A stretch of 64,000 bases of DNA, from NCBI RefSeq assembly GCF_040115645.1, contig NC_089563.1, forward strand, positions 2,790,001 to 2,854,000, given 5' to 3'. Below, in pieces: positions 49,001 to 61,000 of this stretch. The position numbers were made by a program, and so were the translations under genes. The notes under the pieces are model-generated. The model was given only the letters and a program-made list of their open reading frames with translations. It did not search any database and was not told the origin of the DNA. The stretch's first letter is position 1. Each line of letters starts with the position of its first letter. The DNA comes from Euwallacea fornicatus (taxonomy: Eukaryota > Arthropoda > Insecta > Coleoptera > Curculionidae).

Positions 49001-52000
49001 ATTTTAGTTTTTATATCGATGTGGTTGTGTATAAAGTGTTTGCAGATAATGCGTCAAATTCGGCAACATTCTAGGTGCTTGCTTGATAAGCCGTAAATGT
49101 AGCCGCTTTGAAGATAGCGAGAGTACAGGCAGTTAAAAAGGCCACCCTGTATATCAGTTCTTTTTTTATCTACTTAGGAACTAGGTGATTTAGAACAAAA
49201 TAAACTGGCCTGGATACCCTTGAAATTTAAATAACTTGTGAGGATGCGACATAATTTCCCAATGGTAGGCCGTTAAATCCAAGTGTTAACGTCAAGTCGG
49301 AGAAAACCGAATGCGAGATAGCTTGGCGCAACCAAAATAGCGAAGTTTTGTACAACTTCAAAGTCTCGAAGGAAGAATTTTCACATTTCTGCTGCGTTCC
49401 ACTATTAACTGTCAGCAGTGCGCACAAAAGATTTTGGCCAATTTCACGTAAAAAAGAAAAATGGGTTCAAACAAGGCAGGTACCGGACCTTGCTAGAGGT
49501 TGTCAGCTATTTTTTCTCTGATTTTTCTTGTTGTACTATCGACCGGAGTCGAATCGGACCGTTGAGAGCGAATAGGTGCGAAACCGCTCATCGAATGTTC
49601 CAATTGAGCACACACGGAGTGTGAACATCGAACGTCTTGTTTGAAAAACAAAACAATTTCTACCATTAATGTTAATTTTTTTTTAATGCAAATTATACTC
49701 TTATTTGCATGGAAATTAATTAAGTTTACGTTCTTGTTCGGCCTGCTCGAATTTTTACTAAAACGCTGAAGCCAACTATGAATACAGAGTGAAATAAAAA
49801 ATGTGTCAATAAAGAGGTAAATCGACTCCAAATTATCACAAACTGTCGGAAATATATGCAGTATACCGGTCGGGACACAACTTGCCGATTGCGTCTGCCA
49901 ATCCACAATTAGTGTTTTTTTCGTGTTGGAACAAAGCACATAAATATGTCAAAACTAATGTTCTGTCACATAGCCGAACCCGAAACATTTTTGTTTGTTT
50001 GCAATTCATTTTAACGTTCGGTTTTTACCGATAGAAGTTTTCTTCTTTGTCCAAGAACATTTTCCTTCAAGACGTTTAAGTATTTTCTTAATCATGTATT
50101 CTGCATATGTAAAAAAAAATTGTGGGGGGAAATTTTCATTCGAGTCTCGGCTAAAAATGGATGCTCAATGGGCGTCCTCCGTAGTTAAGAATGGTTTTCT
50201 AAACGTTTTTTGAATATTTATTGCGATACAGTTACGTTGCTGAAAAACGGACTGAACGATCAACTTACATTACTCCAGTATTAGTAACCCGCAAAAATCG
50301 CAGATACATCTCTGGAAAAATACTTCTATTAAGTTACTAATCGAGCGAAACCCCTATTAGTTTTCCAGGGAGACTTCAGCTTCCCGTGGTTGGAAGTCTG
50401 CAGGCTCCGGTTCAATTCTGACGTGCACACAGTTTCCTCTATAATATTCTTGACAATGGTGAAAGCGCCTTTCATGATTAACGTTTTTAACTGTCAGAGC
50501 TTGATCTAGAGAATGGGCGTACCCGGTGGTCCTGTGGGCTGCCGCATTCATTTGCAGTACTTGGTACTGTGGTTTGGCTTATAAAAATATAACTAATATT
50601 GCAAAAAAGACATTTTTGGGGTCTGGTTTTTGTGAAAGCATCGTCCAATGATGCGCGTGGCGCACAATTACGTTAAGTGTTGCACATTTGTTCCAAGTCC
50701 CCTAACCGCTTTTTTGTCGGTTGCTATATCGCGTTTTGGTCGTGCCGATGCTGCCAAAGCTACCAAACTCAGGTACCGAGAAATGTGTACCTAGGACGGG
50801 ACAAAATTGTTTTCTGCATTTGCACTCATCAAAAAACAATGGAAGGATTAGTGACGAGCAATGGGTAGGTTTTAGCACTTAAGCAATAAGAGTCCATATA
50901 CTTATCTACGCGACGTGGCCCAAAATAATTATCAGTGAAGGACTGTGAAAACTGTAGAAGGTAAATGCGTATGAAAACGTCTGAATTTGTTTGTAAAGGT
51001 TTATTTCAAGATTTGCGATCCCTCTTGAAAAAAATGTAAATAAACACCTCGAGGAAATTTTAGTATTCTGCTCGAGACGCTTTTCTAGGGCGATGTATTT
51101 ACGATACCTTTGAAGCCACAGGTTTGCATTCTGTTACTTCTTGAAATGGAAACTGGAAGAGACATTTCTTCAGAATCGCGTCTGATTCCTTTCCGAAGGA
51201 AAATTATCTGTAGTTTATCTGAATTGAAAATTCGCGTTCGTTTCATGTCATCTCGTAGCTTAGTTCCACGTGTTAACGCGATACTCCTTTACAATCGCTG
51301 TGAATTACTAAGAGATCAATAATTGGACCGCGTAAGAGTCATCTAAGATCAGCCCCCCCCTCTCAGAGCTTAAAGTGCAATTCCTTTTATATACGTGAAA
51401 TAATGCCATGGATTTTTTTTCCAATTCGTCGATAGAGTGTTGCAGGTCATCACCTTGCGCTAAAAATTTCAGATAAAACGGGAATGGATAATTTTAGATA
51501 GGAAACATCTAAAAAGTGTTTGTTTTGCTAAGGAAATTTTCTATTTCGTTTACATTTGCTTCCCCCCAACAATATGTTAATGAGACCAAAACTTCTCCCG
51601 CAACACGCCAATGTTTTCTTTCCTTTCGGTTTTTTTTAAAATTTTTTAATAAAAAATTTTTTTTTTTTTAGATTTTAAAAATTTTTAAAATTTTTAAAAT
51701 TTTTAAAATTTTTTTTCTGCAATTTTTCATTTTTACACTTGGACATTCAATTCGTTTAATGGCTTTCACAAATTAATGTCAAATTTATTACTTTTCGACA
51801 ACATGAATTAAAATTGTGTCTAACGGTGTAAACACGTTTGCTGAATTGTAAAATGCCAATCAGGAATGTTTTGCATCTAAATTGCCGCGGTCGCAAAATA
51901 TTTGCTTAAGTAGTTAGGTGCCCGTCTAGATAGTTGGTAACTTACTATTTAGAGAGCTCGGTTTTTATGTTTAGTAATAACAGGGCAGGTAGCGGTTTTA

Positions 52001-55000
52001 GTAAAACGTAAATATTTACTTTTCTTGATCGTATTGTTAACGTTTGCCGAGATTCGTAACATTTTATTAGTGCATTTATTGAAAATTAACGTAAACAGTC
52101 CCATGGAAACCCTAAGGAGATGGAGGCCCCTTACGATTTTATGCTTCGCTCCAGATCTGTGTTCGATTGACATTACCGATTTCTGTCGGTGATTAATCGA
52201 CTCGAGATGAACCGACCAGATCTCTTATAGAACCGAAACCTGTTTTCCTATTGCTCGAATCAATTAATCTCAGAGCTGAAACGAGGCGTAGGCTCGTAGT
52301 AGGGCTTATAATCTTCTTCTGAGACTTTCCTCACAGCTACGCATTCATCTTCGTTGCTCACAGCTCGACCTAGAAAGTTGTTGCGTCGGAGTCTTGCCGC
52401 TTACGCTCAAATATTTGATTGAGATGCGGCAGATGGCGGTGGTAGGTACATTTTGCCGTTAACACAACTTGTACTTACACTTGCCGTTAACATTGTCGGC
52501 TTTTGCCTGCATTTAATTGACTTCAGATGAACCGAGCTGACGAGATCTAATAGATTTTAAACCGGTCTTTGGAACGGTCGAGTTGAAACGAAATGACGCG
52601 CGAAGTCATGATAGACGTTAATCTTCTTCTCATGGATTTTGTTGTTAAACAAGTTTTATTAATAGTTTTGGAAATAGTTGCAATAGGTCACATAAATCAC
52701 ATTTATTACCTCCTAATCTATGTGAAAATAGCTTTTTGTTGAACGGAGTGCGATCGCTTTCTTAAATTTAGACGTCCCAAACTAACCCTTGCCAAAAATG
52801 AACCCTTTGGTTTCTTCCAGAGCATTTAACATCGTACCAAATTGCCAAATTCGTCCCGGCAACTTGGCATGTGGCAGTTATGGTCGTGGCAACGGCGTCT
52901 ACTGCCATGGTAGCGGTTGTCATTGTTTCATTAGTTTGTGAAAGAAGAATTGGTTCGTTAGCGAATGGTTCCTTATTTGTTAGAGTTCGACAAGGGGATT
53001 TGATGCGGCTCATGAGCTTTTTCCTGATAGAATTTCAGTGACTGTTTCACAGATACATTATATGGCTTTAATTTCTAACAAGAGCTAGCAGAACCTTATG
53101 AATTTCCTTAAAAGTAAATTGGTTCACAAAACTGTACAAATGCAGAGGTGGACTAAAGAGAAGAGATATTTTTTGTAACAGTCATTTTCAATCAGTTAAA
53201 AGTCCGCACCTGTAGAAAGCAATATTACAGAATGTCATTTTATCCAAATAGGAAGTTTCTTATCCTTTATTCCTAAGTTTCCTTTGACGTTTCATAGCCA
53301 AATCAAATTTCTTGAATAAGCTATCTACTTCGCCACCGCTCATGCTCAGTTTCATCCTTTATCTATCTGTAAAAACCACTTGGAACCACTCACGTAACCG
53401 TAACGCATATTCATTGAACTTACCCTCGCGTTAACGCATATTCATTGAACTTACCCTCGCGTTAACGCATATTCATTGAATTTACCCTTGCGTTAACGCA
53501 TATTCATTGAACTTGCCCTCGCGTTAACGCATATTCATTGAATTTACCCTCGCGTTAACGCATATTCATTGAATTTACCCTCGCGTTAACGCATATTCAT
53601 TGAACTTGCCCTCGCGTTAACGCATATTCAGTGAATTTACCCTCGCGTTAACGTATATTTATTGAACTTACCCTCGCGTTAACGCATATTCAGTGAATTT
53701 ACCCTCGCGTTAACGCATATTCATTGAATTTACCCTCGCGTTAACGCATATTCATTGAACTTGCCCTCGCGTTAACGCATATTCAGTGAATTTACCCTCG
53801 CGTTAACGTATATTTATTGAACTTACCCTCGCGTTAACGCATATTCAGTGAATTTACCCTCGCGTTAACGCATATTCATTGAATTTACCCTCGCGTTAAC
53901 GCATATTCATTGAATTTACCCTCGCGTTAACGCATATTCATTGAACTTGCCCTCGCGTTAACGCATATTCATTGAATTTACCCTCGCGTTAACGCATATT
54001 CATTGAACTTACCCTCGCGTTAACGCATAAAACTAAAAATTTGAACTGCAGAAACTAACAATAAAGAAGAAATTTCACAAATTATTACAAAATTAGTATT
54101 ACGCAGTGTGGCCTCTCTACTGTAATGAATTAAACGTGTTCGATATCCCCAAAGAGAGAAGTCTCGTAGGGTTAGGTTCGGAAAGTACTAAGGCCGATGA
54201 ACGAGTGTGATCAAAAAAGTCTTGCTCTTGCACGAAACGTGCGTCGGCATTGCAGCATTGTTGCAAAGACAACCTCGCAACCAAAACTGCAAAAGATTCA
54301 AGACTGGACTGCAAACGCGTCTTTCACGTCTTACGTTCTTAAAACTGCACTTTAATAGAAAATTCATTTTCTGCGAGGACCCGCTTCAGTCTGAAAATGT
54401 TTGTGTTTGCACAAAAGGAGGTAGAGAAATGTGAATGGAATAAATAATAAAATTATAAAATTCGGATGATCGAACGGAATGACCGCAAAGCAGATTTGGT
54501 CGTCGTTGATGTTTTCCTAGTTTCCCGTTACATATAAAGAAAACCCGAAATGAAAACGGTAGCAGCGAGGAATTTTTGACAAATGAATAGGAAAAGTCCA
54601 TAGTTTCGTAAATAACTCAGAAACGGTAAAAGTGCTAAAACACGTAGGAGGCAGAAAGTTGTCAGAGCAACCCTCAGTGGCAGAATTAAAGTAGGTCGCA
54701 CGTAAACAGGTTAACTGGTGTTTTAAACCAGTTGATTGTTTTAGGGGGGCGTCGCGATAATCTTCGCGTAACCACCACTTCATCATAATCAATTGAGTAA
54801 AACCCAATTAAAAATCGGATATTGTTACAATGTAGCAAAAACGATTCATTTTTCAGTCGTTGGTTCAACGTCGACGCGCGTTACTCCAATACAAGCAAGC
54901 GATCACGAGGGGCGCCCGATTCGTATTTGATTCTCCATTAAGGTCCAATACGCCACAAGAAAAAGCGATTGCCTCTGACCAAAACATTTTAAGTAATTAA

Positions 55001-58000
55001 TTATTCAATTAACCACCGACTAATTTTTCGATTACTGAACACAGCCCCAACTAAAGGAATATTATGCAAGTTTGGTAATTAAATCAAAACACATTAAGAA
55101 AGCAGCTTGGCAGTTTGGTATTGACGTCAATCGCTATTTTCGGCAAAATGTAGTCGCGCAACTTATGTGCAAAGTATATGTTAATAAACCCCATCTTCGA
55201 ACTTTGAAAAGAAAGAGTATTTTTACCGTTGCGGTTTAAAGATATCGTTATGACATTCCCCTGGAAATTCATCATAGATGAAGACGAAATTTGTGGCAGT
55301 GCAACGTCTTCTTGGCAAAAATCGTCCACTGTCGTAGACGTTGTAGAGGTACCATTCGCGGCGCAATTCTTCTACGGTACGGAGCAAATTAATTGAAATT
55401 AACGATACAAAACCGCATCATGCAAATATGATACGGCAGTGAACTGCTTTGTCTGGCTGTTTAAGGTCGTGGAACAATAAAAATAAATAACTACTACAGA
55501 ATGTTTGAGGTAATGCTTCGTGAATAGATTATCATTAGGTCATTTTTATGTAGTGTACATCAGTGTCCGATGCAACTGTGCAGTAAAACCTGCCTGCGGC
55601 AGAAACACTAAACAATGTGCACTAATCGGATCTCATTTGCAAGGAGAAAAATTGCTAAATTTACTGCCGCGGCGATACCCATGGCCGAGTTGAACGCGAG
55701 GCTGTGGCGAGTAAAATAATTTACTCGCTGATATGTAAAACACGTAATTTTTTTCCTGATTTGGCGATTAAAATTATTTTAAATTTAACTTTAATATTTC
55801 ACATGTTTTTTTTTTTTTTTTTAATTTTTACTGCCGCTAGTTTATTGAATTTGCCATTGTCAAAAAACCACATGGGGCAAATTCGAAATGAACCTCCAGC
55901 GTAACGACATGTACGACGTGTTGAATCGGTCAAAAAGCTGATAAATGTCGTAAGAATCACATTTAATGTTGGACAGACCACTTAAAACGTCGGAGTGCAC
56001 AGGAAACTTCCGGGAGAACAATGTGTGTACGATATTAAGTTACTACCAAAGGCTCCAAGCAAAACTGCACATATCTTTTTAAAATATTAATATTAAGTGC
56101 CCAGAGTAAACAATTTTGGCTTAAGTCTAGGTGCACGTTTGAAGCCTTCAGGAGAGCCATGCGTACAACCCATTAAACCAGTTGAAAAACTGCAAGAACC
56201 GTTGGGCAAAGTTGAAATCGGAATTTTCGAAACATTTTCCCATTGCGGTAGAGGATGGTAAAAAAATAAACCGGATATCAGCTGTTCACGAGACTATCTA
56301 AATCTTTGCCCGCTTAACCACCTCCATACCTCTCAGAGCTTTCAAGGTCCTAATACGTTCATTACCAACTCAAATCAATGAAGACCTGTAAATTATTTGG
56401 GCCAACGATAATTTCCTATGAATTCGATAAATTAAATCATATTTGAAAAGAAACAAAAAAAGTAACTGAATTTGGTTGCGATACGGGAAACGAAATAACA
56501 TACACTGTGGCCAACATAAAGATAAACGAAAAGTTGAAGGTTTTTCAAAAATCCTTCAAACTCTCACCGATTAAATGACAGCTTGCGGCACTCATTTTCT
56601 ACACTAGCCAGGTAACTCACTACTCAGGTAACTCACGAGTCTTTGAAACGAACACCCGATAATGCGAATTAACAGTTCCGGATTACGAACATCTTATTCG
56701 TTGCCGCGCTAACACCCGACTGAATCACCTAAGAAACGATATCGGTACTAAAACATACAAAAAAAACTAGAATTTGCCTTTTTACAAAGGTACGATTCAT
56801 AGGCCGATCGATAACGGCGGTACGATGCCTTCTAAACCTTCGAAAAGCTTCTACACCATTTTTTGTAAGTACAACACATCGGTCGAATCACGGTTGCACT
56901 ATACGAATGGTATACAGGGTGGCCTACTTGAAACAGTCCACCTGAAATACCTTGAGTGGAATTTTTTTCTTCAGAAAACCCCCGGACACGGTAATTTTAC
57001 CTTTAAATGGGACATTTTTAGATTATGAATCCGTAGACATAGTCATCCTCCTAAACGGGATGGTTGCCCCTTCAAAAATCTTAAATGGCGCGGGGGGGTC
57101 AAGTGGTACATCAAATCATAGGTATTTCAATTCTCTTTGCAAGCATGCTGAAATTTTTTGCTTCCCCCTTTAAATATTGTAAAAAATAAACTTTTTAAAA
57201 CATCGGCGAAATAAATTTAAAAAAAAATAATTTTTTGTTTAATTAAGTGCTCAAATCGCGACCTATTTACTTCCACACGATGATAAAGTCTTTGTTTTCC
57301 TGAACATTTTGTACCACTTCGGGGATTATTTCGCCAAATGCTATCACTATTTGGCAGCGAAGATCTCCTAAAGAGGTAGATTTCGTTTTCTAAACAACAG
57401 TTTTCAAACGACCCATAAGACAAAGTCCAATGGTGTTAAATCGGGCGATCTTGAGAGCCGTTCGATGAAACCTCTTCTACCAATCCAGTGTTTGGGAAAA
57501 CGTTGGTCCAAAAAGTTACGCACAGGATCTGCGTAGTGTGGCGAAGCGCCATCTTGTTGAAAAAATATGTCATTTTCTGGGGTTTGATCGTCCCTTTCAG
57601 GGATATCCACAATGTGAAGGTAGACGAAGCCATGAAGCAGGTCGAGATAAGATTCGCCTGTCGGGTCATCAGGTAGAAAAAAAATGTTCAACAATACGAT
57701 TTCCAAACTCCCAGCCCACACATTCAATTTTTCTAGATACTGTGAATGCCGCAAATTTTTCCAGGATTCACTCCAATATCTGCAATTATGTTTGCTGACG
57801 AAACCGTTCAGAAAGAATGTGCTTTCGTCAGAGAAACATGTAGAACATAAAAAAATTAGGATAGATCAAAATGCTTTCACTCATCACCTCACAAAGTTGC
57901 ATGCGGCGATCTGGATCATCTTCATTGCGCTCAAGCATGAGATGCGTCTAATAGGGAAGGAAATTATGCTTGTTCAAGATCCTCTGAATACCCCTAGTGG

Positions 58001-61000
58001 AATACCTGATGGTGCTTCTAATTCTCAGCTATTTGACATAAACTTTTCTTGGTTTGCGTGATCCAGGTTAATACGTCCCAAAATTTTGATCTGTGCAGCT
58101 TCGTTGGTAACGATGTCTCGCCTTTCGTGTTTTTCGTTAGTAACGGAAGTGGAGGAGTCTCCATGAATTTGGATATGAAATTCGTCACGTAGGGACGGCT
58201 CAGATTCTTACCGGGATGCCTTGGATTGAAAATTCTTGCAGTTTCTCGGTCTATTTCATTGTTGTTGAAATAGATGGTGACAATTTCATCCTCTCTACAG
58301 TGGTGTAAACCGTGAGACTCTAAATCGTCGGACGAATAGATGAATTTCGCAGTGGAATTTTGATCAGTATAAGATCGTAACGAAAATCCCGTTTCAATGT
58401 TAACCAAACTCATCATCTTATCTTAAGAATTCGATGACAAACGTAAATTCTGGTAGTATTGGCGAGTTTATTATTTTTCGATCTCTTTCACCGATGTTTT
58501 AAAACGTTTTTTTTTTTAACAATATTTGAAGGCGAACAGACAAAATTCAGCATACTCGCAAAGAGAGTTGAAATACCTTTAATTTCATGTGCCAGTTGAC
58601 CCTCCGTGCTATTTAAGACTCTTAAAGGAGTTGCCCCTATACTTAAGGGTATGACTTTACACTTACGAATTTGTGATCTAAAAATGTCCCCCTTCAGAGT
58701 AAAATTGTCGTGTCTCGGTATTTTCAAAAAAAAAAAAAAAAAAATTCCATTCGAGATATTTCGGGAGGACTGTTTGAAATGGGCCGCCCTGTATGTGTAA
58801 TACAATCGGCATCTTCGCCTTGTTGAGCATATTTTCAGTTGATAAAACAGGACCAACTACGTATAATTGAAAGTTTTCAGAAAAACCATTTCTCTCGTTT
58901 TCCGCAAACGTCCAACCAATCATCGACCATCAAATTATTCTTATTTGCTAAAAACACCGTATAATTTTATACATACAGTGCAAAATTATCAGAGGCTTAT
59001 TCCATCCATGTCGCATAATATTATTGTTCATCATCAAACAAAACAATTTCCACTATATTGTTTTCCACGTGTTAATTATTGAATAAATGCAATTTTACGA
59101 AATGCTTTCAGCAATTTTAAATAGTGAATTAAACTGTATTAGTATGTGAGTAACTTCTCGGGCTCAGAATGTTATTTACATTCTTGACCTCATCCTCCAA
59201 GAGAAGACTTTTTATTCTTCTAAATAACACTTCAACAGCTGAATACAGAACACGTTATGAATACTAATAGGAGCTTATAGGGACCGCACACGATTATCCT
59301 GTCAATTTCTGTGATGATATTGTGTTTATTCATCCTGACGCCGACGTTGAAAGAAAACGCAAGAACTTCTTTTTTCGATGTTTCATTATTTCATAGGTCT
59401 GTTGGTTACGGAGGCTCTCACGCAGACCCTACGAGACTCCAAAATTCTCGCGTCTTCGCAGGTTGTTACACACAATGCGATGCCATGTTATTTACGCAAC
59501 AATTATGGGCCATAACACTCTCGAAAAATCATTACCAAGCGCCTTTGCAGAATATCTAATGGGAGTTGTTTGTAAATATCTCAAAATCAATTAATATGTA
59601 CTTTAAAAGATAGATTGTATCATGGCAGCTAGAATTGCGTCAATGCCGCCATTAATTAGGACTCATTTCTTTCCCATTAAAAATTCGTTCTAAAAGTAGG
59701 AGATAAATGTCGTCTTATCAACGGAAATTAGTTCATTTAAGGCGTCAGTTGTTCGATTATAGGAACCGACTTTGCCAATAATTGAATGAGAGTTGACGCA
59801 TCGAAAAGTCCAAAAAAAATCCAAAAATTTCGTTCTATTCGTCCTGTTTAAGTACATACAGGATGTCGCGGGAAAATTGGATCCCCAGTTATCTTAAAAT
59901 GCCCTAGAGATGGAGGAATGGTTTTAGTACAAAATTTGTAAGATGGAGGCGGAGGTATGGGCCATGACATAATTTTAACCATACAGAGTGGCGCGAAGGC
60001 TCGGTATTAAAGTCCAGCTATATTTGGAATATGGCTCTCTGTGCACTTTCGACGGTCATGGGTTCTGAAGCTGCGGCGAAGTAACCTATCCTAGTTTTAC
60101 AAAGTGAACCGCTATTCCGATATTTCACATGTGTGATGTAAATAAATATATTAAAATTTAAAATGAATAATTAACATAATTGACTGAATTGAACTCGAAT
60201 ATAAACATCAGAGCATCACCTTTATATTTATATTACGTTACATTTATAGTTTTTTAAATTTTATACTTCCTCGCGCTTGCGCGGATAAATAAGAGTCATT
60301 AATCCGGTCAAACGTTAGTTCCTTGCCGAAAAAGTTTGAATTGCTTTAATGCGATATTTCGGAAATTAGGGTGGAAAGATGTATTATGTAATGCGACATT
60401 TTCCACACTGTAATCAGGGTAGTAATGTCGTCATCGCATATATGGTTAAATATAAACAATGTTACGTTACCCAATCGAGTTCGATTTTTTCGTCATCGTC
60501 AAGTTGTTCCTCATGCTTCCCACTATGATGCTGACGATTGGTGGAACCATTTGATGAAAGGCGTTTTTATTGGTTGGCTCTCACATGTTTCAAAGCTACC
60601 CAGTCTAGGACACCTCCTCTTTTTTTTTTGCTACAGATAAAAAGGAATGGGGTCAATATCTCTTATCACTATTCTCGCTTGATTGCTAACATATTTCCCA
60701 TTGACGTAAATCCTGTAGATAGCGCGTAGAAAAAAAAACTGATAAATTCGTTCTACTTATTACCGTTTCTTCTTCAGGTCGGCGCATTTGAACTTCCAAT
60801 TCCCAGAATTAGAAGAAAACTTACATAAGTATATAAGCGCCAACTGATAAGTCCCTAGTAATTCTTCTTCCGCGACAGGTTTACACTTACATCAACTTGC
60901 GACGGTCATGACTTTTCCCAATTAATGCTAAAGTGTGTGTGTAAAATGACTTTTGACACGAGTGTCGTCTAGACCGTGATGCAAAAGGTCCACGTGAGGA

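Larger units (their letters stand above)
43165..50772. other. Repeat-bearing region (candidate intron)
   Basis: Holds the LINE relic at 44.1-44.4 kb, the 207-bp perfect foldback at 46277-46483, an isolated ACAGGGCG motif at 47259, a CACCCTGTA motif near 49142, and a candidate non-coding first exon ending at 48710. The 148-codon minus frame at 49493-49939 and the 64-codon minus frame at 50357-50551 match nothing I know. Confidence 0.4.

Noticed and set aside
49493..49939. 148-codon minus-strand frame
   Set aside because: Long for the region, but no domain, start context or neighbouring exons; composition looks like AT-rich chance.
50357..50551. 64-codon minus-strand frame with a balanced residue mix
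   Set aside because: No acceptor, partner exon or family recognised.
53400..54030. Regular repeat array that could be read as CRISPR
   Set aside because: Units abut directly with no unique spacers, the genome is eukaryotic, and there are no cas genes.
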